This document shows, in pieces, positions 7,489-18,191 of a stretch of DNA of 64,000 nt. The first letter of the stretch is position 1. Each line of letters begins with the position of its first letter. The DNA is from an uncultured Prochlorococcus sp. (GTDB lineage: Bacteria > Cyanobacteriota > Cyanobacteriia > PCC-6307 > Cyanobiaceae). The notes beneath the pieces are model-generated. The model saw only the letters and a program-made list of their open reading frames with translations. It ran no database searches and was not told the origin of the DNA. The DNA is taken from NCBI GenBank assembly GCA_902628235.1, contig CACOMD010000005.1, positions 1-64,000 on the forward strand, written 5' to 3'. Position numbers and translations under genes: made by a program.

Positions 7489-9057
7489 ATGGCAGATTTA
7501 AAGAATTATTTATCAAGAAATTGGTTTGGAGATCCAAAATCAAATATTCTCTCAGGTATAGTTGTTGCTTTTGCAATGATTCCTGAAGCTATAGCTTTTT
7601 CTGGAATTGCAGGTGTTGATCCGAAAGTTGGTTTATATGGAGCATTTTGCTTATCAATAACAATTGCTTTATTTGGTGGAAGGAGAGGAATGATAACCTC
7701 TGTAACAGGATCAACAGCTTTGCTAATGACAGGGCTTGTTGCTTATGGAGAATCTCAAGGCCCTGGGGTAGGTTTATCCTACTTAATTGCAGCTGGATTA
7801 TTAACAGGTATATTACAAATCACATGGGGATATTTAAGATTGGCATATCAAATGAGATTTGTGCCATCTGGAGTATTAAGTGGGTTTGTAAATGCTCTAG
7901 CACTACTTATTTTTCAAGCTCAATTGCCTCAACTCGGTATAGGTGTAAAAGAAACGAGTGATTTAGGAATTGAGAATATTTCAAGATATCCAGTCGCTGG
8001 GCAGATACCAACCGTTTGGATACTTGTAATTTTAGGATTAATAATCATTTATGGAGTTCCAAAGATAACGAAAGTTATACCTTCTCAATTAATTGCAATT
8101 ATTGTAATTACACTAATAAGTTTACTTTTTAAACTTGACATTCCAAAAGTTAGCGACTTAGGTACATTACCAAATGGCTTCCCTTCCATTTCATTACCTT
8201 TTGGTTTAATAGAGAATGGTAAAGTCCCATTTAATATGAATACTTTGGGTATTATTCTTCCAACTTCGCTCGCTATTTCATTAGTAGGATTAATGGAAAC
8301 TTTTTTAACACAAGATATTTTGGATGATGCTAATGATAGTAGTTCTAACAAAAATAAAGAGGCAAGAGGTCAAGGGATAGCAAATATTGTAGCTTCAATT
8401 TTTGGAGGAATGGCAGGATGCGCTCTTGTTGGCCAATCCGTTATGAATTCTGAGAATGGAGGAAAAACAAGATTATCTACACTTTCTTCCGGTTTATCTT
8501 TATTGTTAATGATTTTAATTTTCAAGTCATGGATAGGATCAATTCCAATGGCTGCATTGGTTGCTGTAATGATAACTATCTCAATTAGTACTGCAGATAT
8601 AAATGGTTTAAGAAATATTCGAAAAATACCAAAGAGTGATATTGCTGTTATGGTCACAACATTTTCAGTTACTATGCTTACTAAGCCACATAATTTAGCA
8701 TTAGGAGTAATTGCAGGTGTTGCTTTGGCAGCAATTCTTTTCAGCAGAAAAGTAGCAAAAGTTATATCCGTTAAAAGGAGTAAAAATGAGCAGAATAAAA
8801 TTATTTACAGGGTTAAAGGTCAGCTATTTTTTGTTAGTAAGATGTACTTCCTGCAAGGTTTTGATTTATATGAACATCCAGAAGAAATTATTATTGATAT
8901 GACCTCTGCTCACATTTGGGATCAAAGTGGTGTAGTTGCACTTGATCAAATCATAAGGAAATTTAAAAATGGTGGATCAAAAGTTGAGATAATTGGATTA
9001 AATAAAGAAAGCTTAAATTTATTTGAGAGACTAGGAGGTATGGAATTTAATCATTAA
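7489..9057 (+). CDS. SulP-family anion transporter with STAS domain
   Basis: Membrane anion permease, 522 residues. The SulP core begins SNILSGIVVAFAMIPEAIAF (about 18-37), followed by GLYGAF and about 12-14 membrane segments up to residue 415. A cytoplasmic STAS domain covers about 430-520 (IIDMTSAHIWDQSGVVALDQ, then VEIIGLNKESLNLFERLG). Relatives include sulfate permeases and the BicA bicarbonate transporter; sequence alone does not settle substrate. In marine cyanobacteria bicarbonate is an attractive possibility, sulfate another. The adjacent minus-strand methionine genes do not overlap (2-bp gap). Confidence 0.88.
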   Translation: MADLKNYLSRNWFGDPKSNILSGIVVAFAMIPEAIAFSGIAGVDPKVGLYGAFCLSITIALFGGRRGMITSVTGSTALLMTGLVAYGESQGPGVGLSYLIAAGLLTGILQITWGYLRLAYQMRFVPSGVLSGFVNALALLIFQAQLPQLGIGVKETSDLGIENISRYPVAGQIPTVWILVILGLIIIYGVPKITKVIPSQLIAIIVITLISLLFKLDIPKVSDLGTLPNGFPSISLPFGLIENGKVPFNMNTLGIILPTSLAISLVGLMETFLTQDILDDANDSSSNKNKEARGQGIANIVASIFGGMAGCALVGQSVMNSENGGKTRLSTLSSGLSLLLMILIFKSWIGSIPMAALVAVMITISISTADINGLRNIRKIPKSDIAVMVTTFSVTMLTKPHNLALGVIAGVALAAILFSRKVAKVISVKRSKNEQNKIIYRVKGQLFFVSKMYFLQGFDLYEHPEEIIIDMTSAHIWDQSGVVALDQIIRKFKNGGSKVEIIGLNKESLNLFERLGGMEFNH

Positions 9058-9058
9058 A

Positions 9059-9955
9059 TTATTTACCTTTTAAACTGACTTTTTGATAACAGAACCAAAG
9101 CCATTGCTGAAATAACAAATTCCTATGAGATCTCCAAGAAGTTTTTGATACATTTACATCAAAGTTCTCAGGAGGTGGAACGTCACCTTTCTTTCTATCT
9201 CTATTAATTTCACTAATTATTCTATGAACTGTATATTCAGGATGCCCAAGATGAATAAGCTGTTTTTGATCAGTAGTTTCAAAAATGGTATATCCAACCT
9301 TATCTCCATGAGCCAACAAATTTAATTTACCTTCCTTTTGTGCTTTTTCCATTTCGAAATCAGGTAAGCCAGCGAATCTACTTTGAGGACAAATAAATTC
9401 ATCATCCTGTGTCCCCATTAAAGGATGTCCTGGGACTAAACTTTTTAATGAGTAAACTCCAAATAATTTTTTTTCAAAAATCTTCTTATTCACCCCTTCT
9501 AAGTAGGCCAATGCGAAGCCTGCCCAACACAGTCCTAGGGTATTCGCACAAATTTTTCTAGCCTGATTTACTATGATTACTAATTCTTTCCAATACTTTA
9601 CTTCTTCAAAATCAAGATGTTCAACAGGTGCACCAGTAATAATAAGTCCATCTAAAAACTGCTTATCATTTGCTTCTTCCCAGCTCAAATAATGATTATT
9701 CAAATGATCAATATCCCAGGTTTTATATGAATGAGTTTTTAACCTTATCCAAATAGGTTCAATCTGCAAGGGCGATAGGCCTAAAGGATGTAAGAGATTA
9801 AATTCATACTGTTTACCAAGTGGCATTATATTCAAAATGCCAATTCTTAAAGGCCGAATATCTTGTCTTTCGGCTAATTCTGGTTCAATCCAAGAAATGT
9901 GATTTTTTTCAACATCACGAATCTTGTGATAATTACTTGGTATTATTAATGCCAC
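9059..9955 (-). CDS. metA: Homoserine O-acetyltransferase, MetA type
   Basis: First dedicated step of methionine synthesis by activating homoserine. The 298-residue protein is a MetA-fold enzyme with nucleophile Cys in LGLCWAGFALAYLEG (about 142), active-site HPEYT (about 229-233) and FNLLHPLG near the N-terminus. In this family a residue after TGAP decides the acyl donor; Glu there (TGAPVEHL) corresponds to acetyl-CoA specificity, Gly to succinyl-CoA. The neighbouring O-acetylhomoserine sulfhydrylase, transcribed just upstream, agrees with acetyl use. Start is GTG, 13 bp after metY. Confidence 0.9.
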   Translation of the reverse strand: MALIIPSNYHKIRDVEKNHISWIEPELAERQDIRPLRIGILNIMPLGKQYEFNLLHPLGLSPLQIEPIWIRLKTHSYKTWDIDHLNNHYLSWEEANDKQFLDGLIITGAPVEHLDFEEVKYWKELVIIVNQARKICANTLGLCWAGFALAYLEGVNKKIFEKKLFGVYSLKSLVPGHPLMGTQDDEFICPQSRFAGLPDFEMEKAQKEGKLNLLAHGDKVGYTIFETTDQKQLIHLGHPEYTVHRIISEINRDRKKGDVPPPENFDVNVSKTSWRSHRNLLFQQWLWFCYQKVSLKGK

Positions 9956-9968
9956 TAAATTTTTTTAA

Positions 9969-11327
<1,359 letters not shown>

Positions 11328-11367
11328 CTAAATATTTAATAAATAAAAATCTAATATGGCTAAATCT

Positions 11368-12048
11368 TTATAAATTATCTTTTAAAGAGGGATAATTACT
11401 AATCATAAATTCCTCTAAATTTTTCAAAACTTCAATTTTAATTTCTTCTGCATTCTTTTTGTTTAATATAGGAAATTGATTTTTTTGGGAAGAATCACTT
11501 TCAATCAAAGATTTCCAACTCTTACCAATAGCTTCTTCTTCTGAAGAAATCTTTTCTATATCAAAATCAAACAACTTATCACAATTTTTGGCTTCATAAT
11601 TATCAAAAGAATTTTGTAAGAGAATCGCCCTAACTTTATAAAGTTCTTTTGCTTTAATTGCATCTGGCAAACCCATGACTGGATTATATTTTTTTAATAA
11701 ATTTAATTCTTCCCCTATCAATATCTCCCAAACACTAAACATATTTTTTGGAACATATAAATCACTAAATATCTTTAATTTATTTAAGTAGAAATTTAAC
11801 CATAAATAATATGATTTTTCTTCAATAGACTTTTTATTTGATGTTTTCTTAGGTTGAAGTTTAGGAATAAGCTTTTCAGCTTTCTTAAGAAACTGTCTAT
11901 CCTCTCTTTCCAAATTTATTAATCCCCATCTCTGGCTATACTCCCATAATTCCTCATATCTAGTAACATCTTCTATATTCCAACCAATTGCCTTTAGTTC
12001 ATGAGATCGATGTGATGATTCTTTGTTCAAAAAATTTCCTAAATTCAA
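11368..12048 (-). CDS. Conserved-looking protein of unknown function
   Basis: I do not recognise this 226-residue soluble protein. It is rich in Trp, Glu, Lys and Leu, with a likely all-helical fold; the clearest segments are IGWNIEDVTRYEELWEYSQR (residues 22-41), a Lys/Ser linker at about 67-77, and VYVPKNMFSVWEILIGEELN-type hydrophobic helices in the middle. It has no signal peptide or membrane segment. Start is TTG. It sits between the GpsA-like gene (66 bp away) and metY (70 bp) on the same strand, so a shared transcript is possible but the context gives no function. Confidence 0.6.
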   Translation of the reverse strand: MNLGNFLNKESSHRSHELKAIGWNIEDVTRYEELWEYSQRWGLINLEREDRQFLKKAEKLIPKLQPKKTSNKKSIEEKSYYLWLNFYLNKLKIFSDLYVPKNMFSVWEILIGEELNLLKKYNPVMGLPDAIKAKELYKVRAILLQNSFDNYEAKNCDKLFDFDIEKISSEEEAIGKSWKSLIESDSSQKNQFPILNKKNAEEIKIEVLKNLEEFMISNYPSLKDNL

Positions 12049-12114
12049 TAGAATTTTACCCCTTCAATGGTTAGAAGTAAATAAATTTAACTAATAGGAT
12101 AAATTGGAAAAACA

Positions 12115-13593
12115 TTAATTCTTAAAATATTTATCTACTATCTTCATTACTTTTAAATATTTTTCTTCGTTACGATTATTCTTTAAAGAAATCTTTATCT
12201 GATTTTTAGTCAATATATTTACATCATTATTCTTAAAATCTTCAGAACTATTTTTACAAATTTTATAGATAATGTATGGTTTAACTGATTCCTGACAATA
12301 ATTTATAATTTCTTCTTCATCGGTAAGCACTTCATAAACATATTTTTTCTCTTCATAATTGGCATAAAAGCATATATAAATAAGATTAATCATAGAACAA
12401 TTATGATTGACAAGAAAATATTTCTCATAAATATAAGGCCAAAATTTTAAAGACTTTAAACCCTCCAGATCACCTTTACTTAGACAAAATCTTTCGCACC
12501 AATTAATAAACTCATCAATGTCATTTGGACATCTTTTAAGTTTTAAAATCATTTCAGATAAAACTTGACCCGCCTGAAAATTTCTTGTTGGCTTTCCTTC
12601 AACTGGTAAGGACATACTTCCAAGTACATCAGCGGTAACAGCATTTAGTTGAGAAAAAGTAAAGTCTCCTTTCTCTTGATTTATATCTTTATTGATCTCA
12701 ATTGCTTTTATGCTATCTACTCCATAACCTAACTCTTTAAGTGAAATAAATTGATCTGATAAATTAATTTTAGACCTTACAAAAGTTGAAATACTTGCAG
12801 CCTGATCAAAACATTGACTTAATAAAACGGTATTTATCGTAGGTAACATTCCAGGCTTATCTGAATGATATTTATTTACAAATCCAGCAAAAATTGATGA
12901 TATATTTTTAATTGCTTTTATATATTGACATTCAATATTATGAACACCGGCTGAAACTCTAATTTTAGGCGATAGATTATTTAATATTTGGGTTCCTAAA
13001 AATGATGTTAAAGAATCTGGATGACAAAAATTAGCACTGAATGAATCCTTCCTATTCCTAAGAGCACCATGCCGATGAAAGCCTGTAAAAAAAGCTAAAT
13101 CAGGATATTTTTCACACAATATAAAAGGCTTATTATTACTTTTATCCATACAAAATGAGCCCACTAGGCAGGTAAGAACTATATTCTCCCTACCTAGATC
13201 CTCTTTTAATTTAATTGCTAATTCAATATCATCTTGAATATGGTTGCTATTTGAAGCAAGAATAACAATCTCACAATTTAAGATAAGACTCTCAAGAGTA
13301 TTATATTTATCTTGGCTTCCTTGATTTACAGGAGAAGCCATTTTTACAATTTTCTCAATAATTTTTGGCTCCATATTTGATAAGACATCTTCTGAGAAAG
13401 CACCAAACAATTCTCTACCCGGACGAGGAGCTAATAAAATATTCAGTTCTTTAGAATGCATTGCGCAGTTATAAGCTAAAGAAGCTGGATATAAGCCAAC
13501 ACTATAAAAACCTACTTTTCTTTTATTTATATTTTGTAAAAATGAATCAAATGAAAATTTATCAATTTTTCCATAAAAAAATTTATTTTCCAT
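12115..13593 (-). CDS. GpsA-like (glycerol-3-phosphate dehydrogenase) protein
   Basis: The 492-residue protein resembles NAD(P)-dependent glycerol-3-phosphate dehydrogenase: a Rossmann-like N-terminus (KVGFYSVGLYPASLAYNCAM, about 26-45), a strand CEIVILASNSNHIQDDI, and the C-terminal helix with the family catalytic-lysine context AIKNISSIFAGFV (about 227). However the dinucleotide loop is not GxGxxG (SVGLYP instead) and the second lysine strand reads CLVGSFC rather than SKG. It is also about 150 residues longer than GpsA. It may be a divergent dehydrogenase or a non-catalytic relative. It is divergent from the glucosylglycerol-phosphate phosphatase-like gene, whose substrate is built from glycerol 3-phosphate, so a shared role is plausible but unproven. 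Confidence 0.6.
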   Translation of the reverse strand: MENKFFYGKIDKFSFDSFLQNINKRKVGFYSVGLYPASLAYNCAMHSKELNILLAPRPGRELFGAFSEDVLSNMEPKIIEKIVKMASPVNQGSQDKYNTLESLILNCEIVILASNSNHIQDDIELAIKLKEDLGRENIVLTCLVGSFCMDKSNNKPFILCEKYPDLAFFTGFHRHGALRNRKDSFSANFCHPDSLTSFLGTQILNNLSPKIRVSAGVHNIECQYIKAIKNISSIFAGFVNKYHSDKPGMLPTINTVLLSQCFDQAASISTFVRSKINLSDQFISLKELGYGVDSIKAIEINKDINQEKGDFTFSQLNAVTADVLGSMSLPVEGKPTRNFQAGQVLSEMILKLKRCPNDIDEFINWCERFCLSKGDLEGLKSLKFWPYIYEKYFLVNHNCSMINLIYICFYANYEEKKYVYEVLTDEEEIINYCQESVKPYIIYKICKNSSEDFKNNDVNILTKNQIKISLKNNRNEEKYLKVMKIVDKYFKN

Positions 13594-13682
13594 AGTAAAG
13601 TCTCAGAAATATACTTAAAAAACTTTTCTTTTAATTATCGTACAAAAATCACTATATGAAATAAATTTGCATAGTAAATTGT

Positions 13683-13688
13683 TATAAT
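13683..13688 (+). promoter_or_regulatory. Candidate -10 box for the phosphatase-like gene
   Basis: A perfect TATAAT lies 64 bp before the ATG at 13753 in the divergent region between the GpsA-like and phosphatase-like genes. No convincing -35 box stands 16-18 bp upstream, so this is a weak call. Confidence 0.35.
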
Positions 13689-13752
13689 CAAAAAAAATAA
13701 TCAAATTTATTTTGAATTAATGCAATCTTCAAAAAGATAAAAATATTTTTAG

Positions 13753-14964
13753 ATGAAAATTAAAAGCAATACTATAAGTTTAGATAAAATAATATTATCT
13801 TCACAAAATATCTTATTTATACAGGACATAGATGGCGTTTGTATTCCTCTCGTAAAGGATCCAATGACTAGAAAATTAAATAAAGAATATATATTTGCTG
13901 CGAAAAAGTTAGATAAAGAATTCTTTGTTCTTACATGCGGAGAACATGAGGGTGAAAGGGGAGTTAATAGAATAATTGAAAGATCTTTAGGTAATAAGTT
14001 TAAACCTAAACAAGATGGACTTTATTTAAGAGGTTTAGCAGCATGCGGTGTTGAATATCAAGATAATAAAGGCGAGATAAATTCCGAAGGAATTTCAAAA
14101 GAAGAATTAGATTTTTTAGCTAATGTGCCTCAAATAATGCGCCCCAAATTTAGATTAATTGTTAAAGAACTATTTCCCAAAATGGATGATAATTTAATTA
14201 ATACCCATATGAGAAAATCAATTTGTGATACAAGATTTTCTCCAACAATAAACTTCAATAGCCTTTTTGAAATATCAGAAAATAATCTTAAAAAGATAAA
14301 AATTCAAAGATATTTTCAAAAAATGATGAATGAAATAATCTCTATAGGGGAATCTAGGGGATTAAGAAATTCATTTTTTCTCCACATATCGCCAAATCTA
14401 GGATCAAAAAATGGAATTGAAATATTAAAAGAATCAAAGAACAATGATATTGGTTCAACTGATATTCAATTACTTTTAAAAGGTGCACAAAAAGATGCAG
14501 GTGTATTGTGTTTATTAAATAAATTCATTGGAGATAGAAAAGGTAAAAAACCATTTGGAGAAAATTTTAATTTTAGAGATGCACCAATCGAGAAAAGTGA
14601 GAAGATAGCTTTCTGCAAAAAATATATCCAACCTAAGGATATGCCATTAATAATTGGAGTAGGAGATACTATTACTTCTAATCAAATTAAAAAGAGTAAT
14701 TCTTTTTCAAGAGGTGGAAGTGACAGATCTTTTTTAGAATTTATTCAATTGTTAGGTTATGAATTTGGAATTAAAAATAATATAATTTTTGTTGATAGCA
14801 GCTATGGAGAAGTATTCAGACCATCAACAAAAGAAACTGGTCTTAAAGGAATTACAGATAAATATGATAGCTTGAAATTTGACATTATTTTCCAGGATGG
14901 GCCAGAAGAATATATAAATTGGTTTACAAAAATAGCTCATAAAAGATATCTAATAAAAAATTAA
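13753..14964 (+). CDS. stpA: Glucosylglycerol-phosphate phosphatase-like protein
   Basis: Resembles cyanobacterial StpA/GgpP, which dephosphorylates glucosylglycerol 3-phosphate to the compatible solute glucosylglycerol. The 403-residue length fits. A HAD-like nucleophile motif stands near the N-terminus (LFIQDIDGVCIPLVKDPMTR, about 21-40), followed by TCGEHEGERGVNRIIE, DGLYLRGLAACGVE, SFFLHISPNLG, STDIQLLLKGAQKDAGVL and the late acidic motif LIIGVGDTITS with GGSDRSFLEFIQLLG. These segments match my memory of the Synechocystis protein in order. No glucosylglycerol-phosphate synthase is in the window, so the real substrate is inferred. The ArsS-like gene follows on the same strand. Confidence 0.78.
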   Translation: MKIKSNTISLDKIILSSQNILFIQDIDGVCIPLVKDPMTRKLNKEYIFAAKKLDKEFFVLTCGEHEGERGVNRIIERSLGNKFKPKQDGLYLRGLAACGVEYQDNKGEINSEGISKEELDFLANVPQIMRPKFRLIVKELFPKMDDNLINTHMRKSICDTRFSPTINFNSLFEISENNLKKIKIQRYFQKMMNEIISIGESRGLRNSFFLHISPNLGSKNGIEILKESKNNDIGSTDIQLLLKGAQKDAGVLCLLNKFIGDRKGKKPFGENFNFRDAPIEKSEKIAFCKKYIQPKDMPLIIGVGDTITSNQIKKSNSFSRGGSDRSFLEFIQLLGYEFGIKNNIIFVDSSYGEVFRPSTKETGLKGITDKYDSLKFDIIFQDGPEEYINWFTKIAHKRYLIKN

Positions 14965-15026
14965 AATTTTTATATTTATTGACGAATTTAATTTTTATTG
15001 ACACTTTAAAAGTAAATAGATATTTC

Positions 15027-15959
15027 ATGAAAACTTCATTCCCGAATATAAAAAAGGAATCTATAGATACTTTACAAATTAATATTGGATATAAATGTAA
15101 TCAAGCTTGCAAGCATTGTCATGTGAACTCTAGTCCAAGTAGAACCGAAATGATGTCAGAAGAAATTTTAGATTTAATACCAAAGATAATAAAAAAATTG
15201 AACATAAAAACATTAGATATAACTGGTGGAGCACCAGAGATGAACCCTAATTTTAAGAAACTTGTATTAAGTCTCAAGAATCAAGATATAAATATTATAG
15301 ATAGGTGCAATTTAACAATTTTCTTTGAAAAAGGTTATGAAGACTTACCTAATTTTTTAGCTGAAAATAAAGTCACCATAACAGCTTCATTACCATGCTA
15401 TGAAAAAGAAAATGTTGAGAGACAAAGAGGTTCAGGTGTTTTTGATAAAAGTATTAATGCGATCAAAATCTTAAATAACTTAGGATATGGAAAAGATAAT
15501 ACAGAACTTGAATTAAATTTAGTATACAATCCTATAAATCCTACATTACCCCCTGCTCAAGACAAATTAGAAAAAGACTATAAAAAGGTTTTATTTGAGA
15601 AATATAAAATTACTTTTAATAAACTCTATACAATAACAAATATGCCTATTAATAGGTATGCGGACTTCTTAAAAATGACTGGGGAGCTTGAAAAATATTT
15701 TGAATTACTTGCAAAAAATTTTAATCAACAAAATTTAAAAAGTTTAATGTGTAAAAAAACTTTAAGTATTGATTGGGAAGGTCAGATTTATGATTGCGAT
15801 TTTAATCAACAACTAAAATTAAAAAGTGAAAGTGGACCAAAGAATCTTTATGAACTTTTAAATTACACATCATCATTTAATTATCCAATTGCAGCAAAAA
15901 ATCACTGTTTTGCATGTACCGCAGGTGCTGGTTCGAGCTGTGGTGGAAGCTTAAGTTGA
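15027..15959 (+). CDS. arsS: ArsS-type radical SAM protein (arsenosugar biosynthesis)
   Basis: Radical SAM enzyme of the ArsS family (radical SAM domain plus DUF3641), thought to transfer a 5'-deoxyadenosyl group to methylated arsenite in arsenosugar synthesis. The [4Fe-4S] motif is C-x3-C-x2-C in GYKCNQACKHCHVN; the SAM-domain GGAPEMNP follows. The C-terminal DUF3641 carries further Cys, including CDFNQQL and HCFACTAGAGSSCGGS. The track starts at TTG 14979, but the in-frame ATG at 15027 (MKTSFPNIKKE) matches the usual N-terminus, so I use it. An ArsM partner is not in the window. It converges on fur with an 8-bp gap. Confidence 0.85.
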   Translation: MKTSFPNIKKESIDTLQINIGYKCNQACKHCHVNSSPSRTEMMSEEILDLIPKIIKKLNIKTLDITGGAPEMNPNFKKLVLSLKNQDINIIDRCNLTIFFEKGYEDLPNFLAENKVTITASLPCYEKENVERQRGSGVFDKSINAIKILNNLGYGKDNTELELNLVYNPINPTLPPAQDKLEKDYKKVLFEKYKITFNKLYTITNMPINRYADFLKMTGELEKYFELLAKNFNQQNLKSLMCKKTLSIDWEGQIYDCDFNQQLKLKSESGPKNLYELLNYTSSFNYPIAAKNHCFACTAGAGSSCGGSLS

Positions 15960-15967
15960 AATCAAAT

Positions 15968-16420
15968 CTATAAACAATTTGGACAAATGGCTTTAACTTT
16001 AAATGATGACTCTATTAATTTAAAACCTTTAATACTCGCAGCTTTTCTACCCGCCTCTAAAACTTGATCACTTTCAAACTCTTCAGTTCTTCCGCATTTA
16101 ATACATATTAAATGATGATGATCCGGGAAATCATTACTTAATAATTCGTATCTATGGCCCCCTTCACTTAATTCTCTTTCATGAAGATATCCCATTTGGA
16201 CGAGAAGCCTTAAAGTTCTATAAATAGTTGCAAGAGAAACTTTTGAATTTAAGTCTTTTAATTCTGAATGAACTTCTTCAGCACTTAAGTGATTACCTGG
16301 TCCAATATTTTCAAATAAATTTAGTACTTTTAATCTTTGCTTGGTTAATCTTTTTCCTTCTTGATGTAAGCCAGATCCAAGAGGATTTCTTATAACTAAA
16401 TATTTTGAAACGACTTGCAA
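15968..16420 (-). CDS. fur: Fur-family metalloregulator
   Basis: Fe(II)- or metal-sensing repressor, 150 residues. Winged-helix DNA-binding domain with recognition helix SLATIYRTLRLL (62-73), metal-site DHHHLICIKCG (100-110) and two Cys pairs, C106/C109 and C146/C149, that form the structural zinc site. The overall pattern favours Fur over Zur or PerR but reading alone cannot exclude these. TTG start. Divergent from the isochorismatase-like gene across 114 bp, where I see no clear Fur box. Confidence 0.9.
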   Translation of the reverse strand: MQVVSKYLVIRNPLGSGLHQEGKRLTKQRLKVLNLFENIGPGNHLSAEEVHSELKDLNSKVSLATIYRTLRLLVQMGYLHERELSEGGHRYELLSNDFPDHHHLICIKCGRTEEFESDQVLEAGRKAASIKGFKLIESSFKVKAICPNCL

Positions 16421-16534
16421 TTTATGATTAAGTTTTTCTTTATATTAACCTTTATAAATATTTTCACAAGAAAAATTAAATTTTAATTTGAAGTTTTTAA
16501 CAGTATATTTTATATGAAATAATAAATTTCTTAT

Positions 16535-17095
16535 ATGAATAACTTTATTAAACAAATTTCAAAAAGACAAACAGCTCTATTAATAATGGACGCACAAGCT
16601 AAAATAATTAATCCAATCAAAAATAAAGATTTAATATTAGAAAATATTTATAAGCTACTAAAAGCTTATGAAATTCTAGGTGAAAATATTTATATTTCTG
16701 AACAAAATCCACTTAAGTTAGGATCAACAGTTGAAAAACTTTTACCAAAAACGGATTTTAAAGTATTTGAAAAAATGGATTTTAGTGTTGCAAATAATCA
16801 AAAATTAAATAATGAATTATCATTAAATAAAATAAAACAATTAATAATCTGCGGATTTGAAACTCATATATGCATACAACAAAGTGTATTAGGTTTTTTA
16901 AAAAGCAATTTTAAAGTTTATATTGTGGCAGATTCAATGAGTAGTAGGAAAACAATAGATCATGATATTGCTGTTAAGAGGATGCAATCAGAAGGAGCCA
17001 TTATATCAACCTCTGAATCAATTATTTTTGAATTATGCGAGACTTCATCAAGAATTGAATTTAAAAATATAAGTAATATTATTAAAAACAATTAA
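16535..17095 (+). CDS. Isochorismatase-fold cysteine hydrolase
   Basis: A 186-residue member of the isochorismatase-like hydrolases. The catalytic triad is visible: Asp in ALLIMDAQAKI (about 19), Lys in VFEKMDFSV (about 81), and Cys in CGFETHICIQQSVLGF (about 112). The gene resembles hydrolases of the YcaC type; substrate cannot be deduced. It has its own divergent promoter region with fur and stands 64 bp before the MscS gene on the same strand. Confidence 0.85.
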   Translation: MNNFIKQISKRQTALLIMDAQAKIINPIKNKDLILENIYKLLKAYEILGENIYISEQNPLKLGSTVEKLLPKTDFKVFEKMDFSVANNQKLNNELSLNKIKQLIICGFETHICIQQSVLGFLKSNFKVYIVADSMSSRKTIDHDIAVKRMQSEGAIISTSESIIFELCETSSRIEFKNISNIIKNN

Positions 17096-17159
17096 ATTAA
17101 AAACTGGTTTGTTTTTTTATATATTTTAGAATCAAAATATAACTCTATTGCTAATTTAA

Positions 17160-18191
17160 ATGCAAATATTCAGTGAGAAAATCTTTTACGCTTTATTAAT
17201 ATTCTTAGCGGGGATTGTTTCAACAATATTAATAGCAAAAATCTCAAAAATATTTTTTAAGAGGATAACAAAAAGAACAAAAACTAATTTTGATGACTTT
17301 ATTTTTGAGTCTCTAAATAGCACAATAAAACCTATTGGAATTCTTTTATCAACTTATTTTACAATTGATTATTTATCAGTTAGCGATATTACCTTCATAT
17401 CAGTTTTACTTAATATCAAAAAATTATTGATCCTGATAATTATCATAAAAGCATTAAACAAAATATTAATAAGATTACTTTCTGAAGCTACCAGTAAAAT
17501 AAATGACTCTTCATTAAGTTCAATGATATCCTCCTTAACACCTTTAACAAAAGCATTTACATGGACTATTGGGTCAATATTTTATTTACAAAATATAGGT
17601 GTACAAATGACGGCAATATGGGCTTTACTGAGTGCAGGAGGAATTGGAGCTGGATTGGCATTAAAAGATCCTGTCCAAGAGTTTTTTGAATATATAACAA
17701 TTCTTCTAGATAAACCCTTTCAAAAAGGTGAGTTTATTAAAGCTGATGGAGTATTAGGAATGGTTGAGAGAGTAGGTGTTAGGTCATCAAGAATTAGAAG
17801 TATAAACGGAGAAATAATTGTTATGAGTAATAGTTCTCTTACCAATGGAATAATTGCAAATTATGCTCAGATGAAAAAAAGAAGGTTAGTGCATAAATTG
17901 GGTGTCGTTTATGAAACATCTCCAGAAATTATGAAGAGAATTCCATTGATTCTTAAAAATATTGTTAGTAAAACAGATAATGCAACATTTGATAGGTGTC
18001 ATTTTACAGACTTTGGAGATTTCAGTTTAAATTTTGAACTTGTTTACTATATCCCCACAAATAATTACTTCGCTGCTATGGAAGCACAGCAAAATATTAA
18101 TTTAAAGATTATGGAAGAATTTAAATTAAATAATATTGAATTTGCTTTTCCAACTCAAACTTTACAAATTGATAGGGGCAACTCCAAATGA
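17160..18191 (+). CDS. MscS-family mechanosensitive channel
   Basis: Small-conductance mechanosensitive channel homologue, 343 residues, releasing solutes on hypo-osmotic shock. Two or three N-terminal membrane segments (5-27, 50-70, 75-95) precede the pore-lining helix and signature SAGGIGAGLALKDPVQEFFE (about 158-177) and the beta domain DKPFQKGEFIKADGVLGMVE. The C-terminal cytoplasmic domain is complete. The last 30 bp overlap the convergent POR-like gene. An osmotic role fits with the compatible-solute phosphatase a few genes upstream, but the genes are not one operon. Confidence 0.92.
   Translation: MQIFSEKIFYALLIFLAGIVSTILIAKISKIFFKRITKRTKTNFDDFIFESLNSTIKPIGILLSTYFTIDYLSVSDITFISVLLNIKKLLILIIIIKALNKILIRLLSEATSKINDSSLSSMISSLTPLTKAFTWTIGSIFYLQNIGVQMTAIWALLSAGGIGAGLALKDPVQEFFEYITILLDKPFQKGEFIKADGVLGMVERVGVRSSRIRSINGEIIVMSNSSLTNGIIANYAQMKKRRLVHKLGVVYETSPEIMKRIPLILKNIVSKTDNATFDRCHFTDFGDFSLNFELVYYIPTNNYFAAMEAQQNINLKIMEEFKLNNIEFAFPTQTLQIDRGNSK

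Noticed and set aside
7647-8657. Three ORFs inside the SulP transporter
   Set aside because: All are other-frame shadows of a clear, uninterrupted membrane protein.
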